Below, piece after piece: positions 24,101-35,569 of a stretch of 64,000 nt of DNA; position 1 is the first letter of the stretch; the number at the start of each line of letters is the position of its first letter. Source of the DNA: Asterochloris sp. CNOR1 (lineage: Eukaryota; Chlorophyta; Trebouxiophyceae; Trebouxiales; Trebouxiaceae); NCBI GenBank assembly GCA_963969365.1, contig OZ017746.1, positions 2,356,001-2,420,000 of the forward strand, in the 5' to 3' direction. Made by a program: the position numbers and the translations under genes. The notes beneath the pieces were generated by a model. It saw only the letters and a list, made by a program, of their open reading frames with translations, made no database searches and had not been told where the DNA came from.

Positions 24101-24897
24101 CAGGGCTATCAGAGTGCTGCTGCCCCCTACAGTGCTGCACTGCCTGACATCTGGGAACTGTTCAGGGCATGGTCTCAGCCTCTGCCTCTGCCTGCCATCC
24201 CTGCAGTCTGTGGGTGAACGCTATGCCAAGCGAGAGTCATCAGACCAGCAGAACTTCCCCTTGCTGGTCGAGTACCATGCACAATTTCTTGACAGAGTGG
24301 ATTCAGGTCAGCAGCCTGGCATGGGGGCAGTGTGTTCTGCTGTGCCTGCCCTGCATCATGCCAGGCTGCCTGGTGGGCCCTGTCCTGAGTACAGCTGGAG
24401 GCTGCAGTCTGCAGTCTGCTCTTGCAGAGCGTGTCCTGCCTTCCTCCTTCTGGCCGCCGCGAATATGTTGGCCTGACCGCAGAGCATGGCTGAATCCATG
24501 TTCATTGTCCGCAGATGCATACATGGATGTCGACCCTGTCACCATACTGCGCTACATCGAGAAGCACCCTGCTGAGAGCAGGAAACTGCTGTCGCGTGTT
24601 GGAGATGAGGACGTGGACAGCATTGCAGTTCTCATTACCCACACGGTGCAAGCTACACTGGAGCGACAGGCTGGTCCTCAGCAGAAGGTACCATAGCTAC
24701 ACTGGTGAAGGGCTGCCAGACCTGCCAACATGCATTTTGAGCGTGACCAGCTCTACCTGGCTGTGCAGGCAGTTCTTAAGGAGCCATTTGCAAAGGCGGT
24801 GGCAGCCTTGGAGAAGGTTTACAAAGACAGTGCCAGACTGTCTGTGTCAGCCAAGTGGTCTCTGGCGGCTTGCCAGCAAATCCTCCAGAGTGCATGA
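21144..24897 (+). CDS. unrecognised multi-exon helical protein
   Basis: I do not recognise this protein. The first exons are firm: 21144-21332 (ends INKKKRQRK), 21413-21536 (basic, RQRRKSMASQEPAG), 21708-21765, then an exon with FEYSRLVDVIRSHAAHGAKD. Further coding segments follow: ITFVLLKQSSQILSDMQ (about 22095), an amphipathic stretch EAAATQAEKLAGLADAGG (about 22565), DLRHRMSVFAQ (about 22880), VFDTRELARLATVMLQMMLE (about 23375), FEGFAGRDLICTSAAKKQSF (about 23830), DVDPVTILRYIEKHPAES (about 24530), and a last exon ending AACQQILQSA then TGA (about 24895-24897). The protein looks mostly alpha-helical, with no signal peptide or membrane segment, and a basic KKKRQRK cluster near residue 60 that could be nuclear-targeting. 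Middle exon borders are not settled. Confidence 0.55.
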
Positions 24898-24973
24898 GCC
24901 CAATCTCAACTGTAACCTGGCACTCCTCTGCAATAAGACAAAAGCCCACCCTACTTCATTCAACCCTTGCATC

Positions 24974-26417
24974 TCATGGAGAGCGGTCTGGCCATGCACA
25001 AATTGGCTTCATCAGTGTGGCTGGATTGGTCAAGTCCTCTGGAAGCGGCCTTACTGGCTCCAGAGCAGGCTGCTCTGCCACAGGTGCTGGGATGCGGCCC
25101 TGCAGAGCAGCGCTGCCATCAGAGCTGCACTTTGCCCTTGGCAAAAGATGTAGGGATCTGCTTGCCTGTAAGCAAGCTTTCAGGTCTGCTTCCTGCTCAT
25201 TACTGGCATGGCAAGCGCTGATGTCCAGCTCCTGGAGGCTCTGACAGTGGGCCTTGACCACCTCTATAAGCACCCGGCATCCTGCTTCCTTAAAGAGGTT
25301 TCCAGCAAGGTGCAGCCTCAGCAACTTATTGCTGCGTTGGCAATTTGCAGCCAGACCTGTAGGAACAACAGGCAGCATCAGCGACTCAAGGTGGCAGGCC
25401 CGCCAGCAAGACGCTGGCAAGCGTCTTCTGGGTCTCCAGAACTGCACGCTGACCTTCAGCCAGCTTGTCGGCAGAGCTGGCAGTGAAGTGGTTGCCAGCA
25501 GCGGCAACCTCCACCAGCTGAGTCAGGTCTGCAATGACTTCAGCCAAGGCGTTTGCACTCGAGTCTTGCAGGCCACACAGGGATATATCCAGCGCCTGAA
25601 GGATGCAGACAGCGAAACTCGATTTGCATCAGCCGATGTTCACAAGCAACTACCTTCTGGCATCCGCTGCTTATTTGCAGGGGAGCAGCTGCAGGCCTCT
25701 GCAGGGCGACTGACCTGGACCTGCCCAGAGGCAATCAGTCCATCTGCCAGGATGGCAAACCCTTTCGGGCCCAGTGTGTTCCAGGAGAAGTCCAGCGCCA
25801 GCAGGCTGGTGTTCTGCTGCAGGCAGCTGCCAAGTGCTGTGGCTGTACGCATGCCCAGGGCATTGTGCGCCAGCTGCAGCTCTGCAAGGCTGGCACTGGC
25901 CAGGGAAGCCACCAGCAGCTGGCCTGCCTTGTCCCCCAGCAGGCAGCCGGCTAAATTAAGGCTCAGCAGCGAACATCCTGGCTGCTGCAGCGCTGCTGCC
26001 AGAGCTGTAGCACATCTCAGACCAAGCCTGTTGCCTGAGAGGTCAAGGAACTGCAGTCTGCTGGCTGCCAACTGCTGAAGCGCTGCCCCAGCACCGTCCT
26101 CCAGGCAGCAATCAGCCAGCACCAATCTTCTAAGCGAGGTGTTGACGCCGAGAGCAGCAGCCAGGGACTGCAGGCCTGCATCATTCCAGAGAACAATGAT
26201 GCAGGCATCGCGCTTCTGATTAAGGCAAGGCCAGCGTGAGGGGAGCACCAGACATGCCCAGCTGGTAGCCAGAGAGGTCCAGTGTGCTGAGCCTGAGCTG
26301 CTGGACAACCTGGGATACAGGTGCATTGCCATGCAGCAGGCTGTCCCTGACATATTGTCCAAGTCCTGCCGAGTCCTGGACCGCTGCCAACGGCTCTTGC
26401 CCAAAGGAGTCGTCCAT
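24974..26417 (-). CDS. leucine-rich-repeat protein, ribonuclease-inhibitor type
   Basis: The core is a run of 28-29-residue LRRs of the ribonuclease-inhibitor/NLRC3 class. Successive units read LRRLVLADCCLEDGAG, LQFLDLSGNRLGLRC, LLSLNLAGCLLGDKAG, LAELQLAHNALGM and LLALDFSWNTLGPKG. More repeats follow after introns near 25.4-25.1 kb (LLRLHLAGNLFKEAG, LQELDISACHASNEQ). I place the start at ATG 26417 (MDDSFGQEPLAAVQDSAG), with a first repeat-like STLDLSGYQLG soon after. No NACHT, kinase or membrane domain is visible. LRR_RI proteins are scaffolds whose partner cannot be guessed from sequence. The 3' end meets the preceding plus gene tail to tail, about 75 bp apart. Confidence 0.68.
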
Positions 26418-26470
26418 GGAGTTGAGCAAGGTGATCTTCTCCCTTTCTTGCCAGCAGTGCAGCAGAGGCA
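26418..26470. promoter_or_regulatory. 53-bp intergenic between divergent start codons
   Basis: ATG 26417 (LRR gene, minus) and ATG 26471 (zinc-finger/UBA/PUG gene, plus) are only 53 bp apart. The start of the plus gene is firm because its first exon matches the family from its first residues. The LRR start is an inference, so the true gap may differ. A shared bidirectional promoter, or overlapping 5' leaders, is implied. Confidence 0.4.
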
Positions 26471-29400
26471 ATGTCCAAGGCACTCAGCTTGGTGTGCAAG
26501 GACTGTGGAGCACAGCTGAGATCGGTTCAGGTTGGAGTCTCCTGCATGCTGGCAACCATGCTGGGCTTGCTGAAGACAGGGCCATCTGAACTGGGTGTTT
26601 TTCCCCTGCGCAGGAGGCTCAGGATCATGGAGAGGCCACTGGACATGCTGCTTTTGAGGAGTCTACAGCAGCTGTGAGCACAACATCATTAGCCATGCAT
26701 TCCACAAGCCAAGCAGCACACATCATCACACTGGGCTGCAGGTGTTGACGCTCAAGTGCACAGCATGCGGCAAGCCGTGCAGGAACCAGACAGAGAAGGA
26801 AATGCACAGCAGAGCCACAGGCCACAATGAGTTTGTAGATCAGGTGATCTGCTGCATTGGGCACTGGCTGACGTCAATTTGGGCTTTCTGTGTACACCTG
26901 ACCTGGTGCCTGCAGACAGCTGACAACCCTGGTGTGGAGACAGAGTTGGAGATGCAGCAGGCATCAGAATCCATGAAGGAAGCTCTCAAGGGCGACAACC
27001 CTGCAGAGACCCGCAGCATGGACGCCAGTCGTGAGGAGCTGAGTCAGCTGGTGAGTGTCTGTCTGTACATCAGCCTTGAGCATCAGATTATGTCTGCCAA
27101 ACAGGAGCTGAAATTTGTTGAGCTGCATGAGCAGCAGCTCCCTGGCAAGGGCCTGCAGCTTGGTTGCCTGCACCCCCAGTCAAGGCCGATGCCTGCTCCA
27201 CTCCTCTGTTAATGGGTTCTGCCTGCTGACCGGCTGCCCTGGGCTGTCCTCTCTGCTGGTGCTATTGTCTGCCATATGATGGTCAATGCCCCGCAAGGCC
27301 CTGGCACGCTTTACAGCAGCCACTTTTGTTGCCACTGACACACATGCTTGTCAATGCCTATGTATCTGAAGGTCCCTGCCACGCTCTGTGGCAAACGCTG
27401 CTGCGTGCTGGTGTGCAGGTGCCTGCCGATGTGGACATGTCCCTCAGGCAGCAGCTGGAGGACATGGGCTTTGATGCCAATAAGTGAGCTTGCAGTCCTG
27501 TGCCTGCTTGCGGTATGGCGTCTCCCTCAACGGCCTTCAGCAATCTGGGTCTTGTGGCTTCCTAGCAAGTTGACTGCAACCCCTCGCTCTGCATGAGAGC
27601 TTGCTGCACGTCCAGCATGGCCGCAGGGGGCGGGCCGCTGTCGTGTTTGACCCGCCTATGAGGTCTGCATTGCATGTGGCACTACTGTTGACGGCTGGTG
27701 ACGGCTGCACTACGCCATGCAGAGCCACGCGCGCACTGCACTTCGGGGGCTCCAGCATTGAGGCAGCAATCAACTGGATTGACCAGCATGGGGATGACCC
27801 AGAAGTGAATGAGCCACTGCTGGTGAAGCCAGAGGTGAGAGCTTTGGGTGGCAGCATGCCGTGCAGCCATCCCTTCAAGCTCATTTGAGAGACAGATCTT
27901 TGTGTCAATGTGCTCTGCAAGGCTGCACTGCAGCTATACGCTAGGGCCCATGTGGAGGGTCTCGTCCAGCACCTACCTGCAGTGGGAATGACAAGCACTG
28001 GTGGGTCTTTGGAAGCGAAGTGCAGGGACCGCAGCCATCAACCGAATATTGTGCACAGAGGGGTGGCCCTGCCGTGATGGTGCAGTGCTGACTGGTGCTG
28101 ACTCCTGGCTGCAGGAGAAGAAGCTGCAGCTCACGCCAGAGGAGGCTGCCAAGGCTGCTGAGGAGCTGCGCCTGAAGGCAAAGCAGAAGCGACAGGTGAG
28201 CCTTGGGTGCCGGCGCAGGGCGAAGCAGTCCAGGTCATGCCAAGCAGAGGCTGGGCTGCGCGCTGGCCAGGGCACAGGTTGGGAAGCTGAGCAGCAGAGG
28301 TCATGATGCTCCATACTGTTGCTGCAGACTTCCTGCAAAGTACCATCGAGAGCAAATTCTGCACTGCTGTGATGCTACAGCAGCTGTCCCCAAGTGGTGC
28401 AGTCCATGCCTGTCGCAAGCCCGTAGGCTGAGCCAGATGTCCCCCTTGACACCCCGGCCTGCCTGCTGCAGAGGCCGCAGCCACAAGACTCAATGTCCAT
28501 GGCCGCTATTGCATGGTGCATCAAGCCAGATTCCTTATCCCTGCTGCAGAAGGAGGAGGCTGAGCTGGAGAAGCTGCGGGAGCAGGAACGCATCCGATCG
28601 GGCAAAGAGATGGCGGCTGCCAAGCGCCAAGAAGAGGATCTGAGGCTCAAACGCAACCTGGAGCTGCGCAGAATTGAGAAAGAGGAGGAGGAGCGGGCGC
28701 GGGCCAGAATCCGGGCCAAGCTGGGTGAATAAGACTGCAGATCTGCCCCCTTTTGAATGTGGCTGCACTTTAGTCAAGTGATGAGCAGTCTACCCTCGCG
28801 CAAGTGTAGAGCAGGGCTGTGATGTCTAAGGCTGAGTCAGGACTGGGCAGCTCTGTGATGGCGTGTTAATGTGCACAGGGCTTTCTGAAGTGGTGCAAGT
28901 GGAGAACGTGACAGAGTCAAACTGGTGCCAAGAGCTGGGTGCTTGCCAGTGCAGGCTCTAGATAGGGTTGTGGTGCATTGCAGAGAACTGCACATAAGGT
29001 TTGAAAAATGTGGGATGCCGCAACTGAAAGCAGCTGTCTTGCTGGAGGACAGATGTGCAATGAGTGGCTCTTTCTTGCCCTGGTCTCTGGCGGGCAGACT
29101 GCCTCCTAAGGCATTGCCTCACTTTGTGGGGGCAACATGATAGGCCTTGGCAGCTGGTGGTAACTCTCCCTGGCCGCTGCTGCAGGAGAGGATCAGCAGG
29201 GGTAGCAGTGTAAGCTGAGCAGTCTGGCTTGGTGCAATTCTATGCGGCCAAACTGTCCTGGTCCCCTGCTACAGATGATGACCGACGGGAACGGCGCCGG
29301 AAGCTGGGCCTCCCTGAGGAATTGTCCGAGGAGGAGAAGGCAGCAGAGGCAGCCAAACAGGCTGAGAAGGCAGCTGCCAAGAAGTCCACGTCCACTTTTG

Positions 29401-30548
29401 TTGCCGTCAAGCCTGTATCAGGTAGCACCTGCATTGAGCATGAAAATCGCTGCCTGCACTGACTGGTGGCTTCAGCACAATCTTCAAACAGGTGGATGGC
29501 ATTTGCTATGCCTTTCTTATGCCGCTTTGCAGGGCATGCCATTCATGTCCCATGTACGCCATTCATGTCCCATTGCCAAATTGAGCCCTGCATGCAGCAA
29601 AGCAGGGCCTGGCTGTGCTGTTGGTTCTTGCTTGGCCAGGCATGCCCCTGCGTCAAGTCATGTGCTGTACCAATCACCTACATCCAATGATGACCGGAGA
29701 AGGCTGCTTGGTCTCTATGACCAGACACCAGAAAACATCCAGCATCAACTATTGTCTGTGCTGCAGTGGCCTCAAAGATGCGGGATGCGCTGGTGACCAT
29801 CAAGAAAAGCAGCCCAGGCAATGATGCAGGTGTAACGACGTGCTTCCAGGTGGGCACCGCTAGTTTCCACCCCACTCTGCAGGCTGGCAGTGCCACCATC
29901 AGCATTGCATGCTCTCCGCTAAGAGCTGTTGCCTGCTTGGCGGTCTAAATTGGCCTGCTCCCAGGCAGGTGCTGCTGCAGGGTCTATCTTGCCCTGCAAT
30001 GCTCCCAGCGTCTGCGTCGCCTGCTCCCAGCCAGGACTGCTGCCTGCTCGTTGGTCTGGTCTGGCCTGGCCAGCATCAGCATGGCCTGCTTGTGCCAGGT
30101 GCTTCAGTTTGCACAGCCCTGCAGCACTGCCAGTGTCAGGATTGCTTGTTTTCAAACAGGTGCAGCAACATTGTTGGGCAGTTTTGAAACCTTGGCATGA
30201 GCATTGCTGTGGTGCTGCAGACGATGATGAAGCTGGTGGGCAATGTGGCCACCAACCCTCAGGCTGAGAGGTTCAGGTCGATCAAGCTGACAAACCCAGC
30301 CATTCAGCAGCGGGTGGCCACTTTCAATGGCGCTATCGACTTCTTGGAACTAGCAGGCTTCAAGGTACACAGTTGCTGTTCCTGCTGGAAGTGCCCTGTC
30401 CAGTTCAAGCTCATGGGCTGTCTGCTGGCTGCAGAAGCAGGATGATGGCAGCTTGTTGGTAATGGGTGAGCCTGACATGGCCATCCTGAATTCTGCTGGT
30501 GGAGAAATAAACTCAGCACTGAGCAACCCCATGTTTGGAGTTTTATAG
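26471..30548 (+). CDS. zinc-finger, UBA and PUG domain protein (UBXD1-like plant family)
   Basis: Twelve exons give 425 residues with every phase closing: 26471-26530, 26614-26673, 26742-26843, 26916-27050, 27419-27483, 27723-27834, 28115-28195, 28550-28724, 29275-29421, 29767-29849, 30221-30364 and 30435-30548. Two U1-like C2H2 fingers come first (VCKDCGAQL...GHAAF and KCTACGKPC...HSRATGHNEF). A UBA domain follows (LRQQLEDMGFDANKATRALH), then a long charged helix (LEKLREQERIRSGKEMAAAK) with RRERRRKLGLPEE, and a C-terminal PUG/PUB domain ending LNSAGGEINSALSNPMFGVL. The order matches Arabidopsis At1g04850-type proteins. UBA binds ubiquitin and PUB binds the p97/CDC48 C-terminus, so a role as a CDC48 adaptor in protein quality control is likely. 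The 28725-29274 stretch is a 550-bp intron with no feature seen. Confidence 0.93.
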
Positions 30549-30583
30549 TCTGAGCCCAAGTAGCCGCATTTCTGCACTCAGAG

Positions 30584-30601
30584 CCCCCCCCCCCCCCCCC
30601 C
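30584..30601. repeat. 18-bp poly(C) tract
   Basis: An uninterrupted run of 18 C lies 36 bp after the stop codon of the UBA/PUG gene, in its 3' UTR or the gap before psaG. It may be length-polymorphic or misread. Confidence 0.9.
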
Positions 30602-30971
30602 AAACTTTGATTGCCTCAGTCTGAAGCTCCTGAGCAGTGTGTCTGATTACAGCTTCGGTGTTTGATTCCGCACCAAACAAGGATGAGGGTGTGCATACAG
30701 GTCAGCAGTGGGTGCCGCGTGATCTTCTCTCACAACCCTTTGCAGGAACAGCTTGCTACATTGGCATCACGAGCCTCCATGAGAACTCTTGACACATTCA
30801 AAACTTGGGAGCTGCAGCAGGCAGATGGACCAAAGTCAGAGATGGATCCAGTGCTTTGCATGCTGTCAAGCGCAAGCAGCAGACCGAAGTCACAGGTGCA
30901 AGCGGCAGGATGGCAGGCAGCATAGCCAAGGCACACATGCATGCACATCGACAAAGGCGCGGCTGGCTGAC

Positions 30972-31598
30972 CAGGATTGATGCCTGCTGAGTTCAGGCTG
31001 ATGATGGCAAGTGCTGCGTAGCCCAACGCGTGGCCAATTGCTCCCCATGCGAAGACATCAATGATATTGAAACCAGCAGGGTCCTTGGTGGCCCTGCAGC
31101 ATGGCCGCACCAAGGTCAGTATGCACCCAGCAGTGCCCTGGCAATGCCTCCCCATGGTGGGCAGAGGCAGGAGCAGCTCCAAGCTGCATTTTGCTGCCAC
31201 ACAGCCTTTTGTCACTTACTTCAGGAAGGGCACCTCGCCAGCAAGCCTGTCGCCAGCTTCCTCATGAGTGACACCATTCTGCACTGGCATTCCCTGCCTG
31301 GCAGCATTGTCCCTCTGAAAGTCCAGGAAGACAAATCTGCCAAGCGCCAGACTGACAGCAGTTGCCCTGTGCATGGGGTTGGGCAGGGCTGTTAGCTGGC
31401 ATATCGAGGATCCTTCACCACAAGTGCTGGGAGGGAGAGCAGATCGCACCCACTGATCACCAGGTTGGTGTCGCTCAATGCCCTGGTGGTGGTTCGCTGC
31501 CGCCTAGACACGGCCCTCAAATTCTGACGGGACTGCATCTTGCTGGTGGGGGCTGTCCGGGGCTTCAGGCATGGGCCAGTCATCGTGCAGGAGGCCAT
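30972..31598 (-). CDS. PSAG: photosystem I subunit V (PsaG), nuclear-encoded
   Basis: Three exons (31598-31450, 31366-31220, 31093-30972) encode nearly the whole protein. PsaG is a two-helix subunit on the antenna side of photosystem I, anchoring LHCI. A basic transit peptide opens at MASCTMTGPCLKP. The first helix follows (SDTNLVISG then ATAVSLALGRFVFLDFQRDN), then a stromal loop (GVTHEEAGD), and a second helix DPAGFNIIDVFAWGAIGHAL. The Chlamydomonas protein shares PNLVISG, ALGRFVFL and NDPAGFNIIDV. Both inner junctions keep frame. The extreme C-terminus is uncertain: the frame stays open past 30972, and a GT donor there would lead to a tiny last exon I could not place. PsaG and PsaK are paralogues; the helices favour PsaG. 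Confidence 0.88.
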
Positions 31599-34244
31599 TG
31601 TGCAACGTTTTGAGATGAAATGGGAAGATGAGTGGCAGGATTTTGACCTTAACATGGCCCATGTCACACTTTAGCCTCAGGTCCTTTGCAGCTCCTGTTG
31701 CTACCTGACTGAGACACCACTGAGGCTGCAATGCTTATAGACTGCCGAACTCCTGATGCCAGGGGCCTCTGCACCACATGCTCTGGTTCTGGCGCTGCTA
31801 CCAGCAGGCTTGCTGCTCCCTTCCCACGGCTGCTGCAGCTCAGTGCAGCCAACAGCTGGGCCTGCTTGCAATATTGCTGAGGCCTCTCCAGGTGCCCTGG
31901 GTGTGCCTCCCAGGTGCGCCTTGGTCTGCATTTCGCCTTCACTGTGCACTGCAGGTGTGCACCAGTCAGCAAAGAGTGGGTGGCGAGCGGGCTGGCTGGC
32001 GGATGGCTGCTGGCACTGCAGCATTCCTGCGTGGTGGTGGTAGGGCACTCAAAAGTGCAGCCTGCTGCTGCAGCAGCGCCAGCCATTTGCAGCGCTGCAA
32101 TGTCGTGGCTACCTTAGCAGCGGCAGCTACGATGTTGAGAGGGCGCTGCGCAAAATGCCTGAAGGAGACAGACCAACATGACTGGCTGAGCGAGTCAGGC
32201 AGCAAGCTGCGCTGGAGGAGCAGGTGCACCAGGTGGGGCTGCTCAGGGGGGGGCTGAGGGGTGGGGCTGCCCCAAATGCAGCATGGGCTAGGGCAGTTGC
32301 CTTGTGCCTTGCACATGCCGGGTTCCTGAACGTTACAACATGCTGGAGCTGTGGGCATGGATGAGGCTCCCTCCCCCTTATACGGCTCTCATATGGCTGG
32401 ACACCAACCCTCTACTTTGAGCCTTTGCATGCCAATCAGCATGACAGGGCCAGCCTCCAGTTTAATGGACTCTGAGCGTGAGTGCCAATGTCTGGCTTCT
32501 CCGCAGGTTTCAGGTTCCAAATGGTTGCACTTGGGCTCCAAGTTGGCCAGAGCAGCAGCGCAGGCAGCCTGAAGATGGGGATGGGCACCAGGGAGAGGGG
32601 GATGGGCAATGTCTGAAACAAGGTGCTGACCCTGATCAAGACATTGCTAGCTGCACTGCAGGCCTGGCACAGTGTTTTTGTGCAGGCAGACAAGCCAGGC
32701 ACTTGCAGGCTGGTCGCCACAGCTGGGCCAGCAATGGCACCACTAGACCAACCCGAGCCACAGCAACCAGAGGGGCAGCCGGGAACTAGAGTGGCCACCG
32801 AGGACAATGACACTGAGGCGCTGAAGCAAGCATAAAGTTCCGTTGGGCAGCTGTGGCAGCCAGCACAGCTCTCCTCTGCACACAACATGGACTGAGGCAA
32901 GTGCGGGAGGAGTACATGCTGGCGGCTGGTGGCGCGCAAACGATGTTGATGTTGGCGTAAAGATTTGAGGGGGTGACGAGGTGTCTGTTGGGGAGAAGTG
33001 GCCAGAGGCGTGCAGGCAGCAGCTGCAGTTGTGGGTGCCCTGTCGCTTGCAGGCGCTTGTTGAGCTGCTGCAGGTGGTCAGAAAAGCCGGCACGGCATTC
33101 TGATGATGCAGGAAGGTCATGCAGCTGCAGAGGTGGTGCATGGTATTGAAGGGCTCTGCAACTGGCTCGTGCAAGCAGCACTGTGGAGGCCAGTTGGCGT
33201 CTGTAGTGCTGCAATTACTTGAAGCAATGCTGTGTTCTGCTTGCGGATCTGTACTGCCTTGGCATGTTGAAGGCACCTTTCAAGCCAGCCTGCCCCTCCA
33301 GTGGGCTGGTGCAGCATACCCTGCATGGATTCAATTGGGAGGCAGCCAGAGATGCCTATCACGCATATGGCGCCGCTGCGGGGCACTTCCATTGTCAAAA
33401 GGGTGCGAGCGGCCACTGAAGCCCACTGAACAAGCAACAATGTCTTACTTCTGTTGTCTTGTGTGCTGACTGAGCCACTGCGGAGAGGACACACTGCCAT
33501 GCTTCCAGCCAGGACAGAGGTGACTATGTGGGCAGACAGCTAGGGACTGCTTCAGCTCCTGCTTCTTGAAGCGCTGGGCCATGGAGTGAAGGGCTGCAAT
33601 GACATGCCATGTATGCCAGCATTGGAAGCCAATGAGCTGCAGCATGAACAGCAGCTGGTGCTAGGGGGACCGACAAGCCAAGCTGACCAGCACAGCGTGA
33701 CGGCCTGCCTTTACAGTGTCTAAGATGCACCCAGGCTGCCCCTGAATGGGTCTACCCCTCAATGGGCTGCCCCTAAGTGACTTGTCCACATGATGCATTG
33801 CACAGCTGTGCACGCCAACCACATAACCTGGGCAGGCATTCCGAGCACTTCCAATTGCATGTGTTCAGGCCATCTCAGCTTGGGGAGCCTTAGATGAACC
33901 AATGCAAAGGAAGGACAGGACAACTTGGGTAATGTTCTGCATATGAAGGGACCTCTCAAACCGAGGGCAGCACGCTATACCTGTGCCCAGCCGCCAATGA
34001 GCTGCATCATCAGCCTCACCTTCATGTATGTCACACACCCAGAGGTTTGTCAAGGAGGCACATGCGTGCGGGCTGAAGCACACTGCGATCATGTGTGACA
34101 CCCTCATGTACTGAATACATCTAAGGGCCAAGCCTGTGAGACATCAGCAGAGGCATTCGACAGCCGGTCTGATCCCGAAACTAGATCCTTTTCAGCTCTC
34201 AAACCCGTCTGCAGGGCAACATCATTGTGCTGTCACAGCTCATC
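31599..34244. other. 2.6-kb stretch with no recognisable gene
   Basis: Only weak plus-strand candidates are present. One (32003-32224) starts MAAGTAAFLRGGGRALKSAA and could be an organelle presequence, with a GTGCAC donor. Another (32623-32835) ends DNDTEALKQA before a stop and could be a hydrophilic C-terminus. A third (33219-33419) contains FNWEAARDAYHAYG. These do not join into a consistent model and match no family I know. Minus-strand frames are open mainly because the DNA is GC-rich. A small or fast-evolving gene is possible. Confidence 0.3.
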
Positions 34245-35375
34245 ATGCCTTACAGCAGGCTGGGGTGCTTGCTGGTCTTGATTGCCAGCATGCTGTGCTG
34301 GTGCTGCTCAGCTCAGCAGACCTATGCTGATAGGTGTGGCCCTGTACACCTGCCATCATTCCCCAACTCAAAGCTTCTGCAAACAACGTGTGCCTGCAGG
34401 CCTCCCTACAGCTCATATGCCAAAATGGCTCGTTGGTTAGTACACAAGTGCACCTGGGGAACAGTGGCCACCCTGCATAGGGGCACACCTTTTGCGTGAG
34501 TGGGGCCTGTCCCTGTGGCCTTTCTGCTGGTGCCTCCAGGAGAACTTGCTGCTGATCCCCATCGCCGCATGCAGAAACGTGGTGTCCTTCAGCGATGGCC
34601 CTTTGGACAACAGCACAGGCCGGCTTCTGTTTTATCTGACCACTCTGGTGAGCTGACTTTTGCTGGGCAAAGCTTTTCGTGAAAGGCTGTTGTTCAACAC
34701 CCACTTTTGCACGCTGCAGGATGAAACTGCCCAGGACCTGGAGGTACATCTCTTTTACAGCTGCAGGTGTGCCTGCCGTGCACCTGTCTCACCTCGCCAA
34801 GCAATTGCTGCAGGACAGTGCTTGGGCCTCCCTCAGCGTTGCAGAGGCATCGTTGCAGGGCAGCTGTGGCAAAACAGGTCAGCTCCACACCTGTCCCATG
34901 GCATTTGCAAGCAACCCAGGGTGCACACCTCCAAGTGGCTGCTGCAGATCCTGAGGACCCTGCATGCGCAAAGCTGAGCGTCAGCGGCAAGCTGGAGCCT
35001 GTGAAGGAGGATGCCCTTCAGGAAGCGCAAAACCTGCTCTTCTCTAGGCATGAAGCCATGCGGTCATGGCCGACAGGCCATCATTTTGCAGTGTAAGTTG
35101 AGCATACCATGAGGTTTGTGGTGAAGTTTTGCTGACTGACAGGGCATATGTTGTGTGTGTGGCACAAGCTCTACATCTGGCATGAGCAAACCGCACTGCA
35201 AGCTGAAGGGTGCATCTTGCACTGTCTGCTTCCAACAAAAACGATCCTGCCCTGCAGGTATGAGCTGCACATCAAGGAGCTCAGATTGTTGGACTGGTAT
35301 GGAGGTGCACATCTCATTTCGCTGCAGGAGTACTTTGCAGCTCAGCCAGATGTACCCATTCCTGATCCTTCTTGA
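34245..35375 (+). CDS. CREG-like secreted glycoprotein, FMN-binding split-barrel fold
   Basis: Seven exons (34245-34333, 34400-34495, 34575-34647, 34720-34743, 34814-34877, 34948-35092, 35258-35375) close in frame for 202 residues. A signal peptide is evident: MPYSRLGCLLVLIASMLCW followed by CCSAQQ. The CREG domain follows: MARWLVHKCTWGTVATLH, PFANVVSFSDGP, LLFYLTTLDETAQDLE, SLSVAEASL, DPEDPACAKLSVSGKL, FSRHEAMRSWP, and the C-terminal LRLLDWYGGAHLISLQEYF. CREG proteins are dimeric, endolysosomal or secreted, and have a pyridoxamine-phosphate-oxidase-like fold that has lost tight flavin binding. Introns are 66-165 bp. The gene converges on the arginyl-tRNA synthetase gene, with 194 bp between the ends. 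Confidence 0.88.
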
Positions 35376-35569
35376 TAGGAAAGCTGACTCTGCGTGCTGT
35401 TAAATGCTTATCTGTACTCTCAGAACACCGCAGGAACAATGTCAAACACTGAATTGAATTTATGCTATTGAAGCTCTGGTGCACTGGCCCTGATCCTCAG
35501 CATTCAGAGGATCCAGGCCAGCAAATATGTAGCATTTAGCGTGCACACAAGTCTCTCGAGCATGGCCGC

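Noticed and set aside
30584-30601. Poly(C) tract as an i-motif regulatory element
   Set aside because: A single homopolymer in a 3' region gives no evidence of function, and sequencing slippage is a simpler explanation for its length.
32094-32260. Frame reading YLSSGSYDVERALRKMPEGD as a respiratory-complex subunit
   Set aside because: It is interrupted by a stop in the same block, and I could not match it to QCR7 or any other family with confidence.
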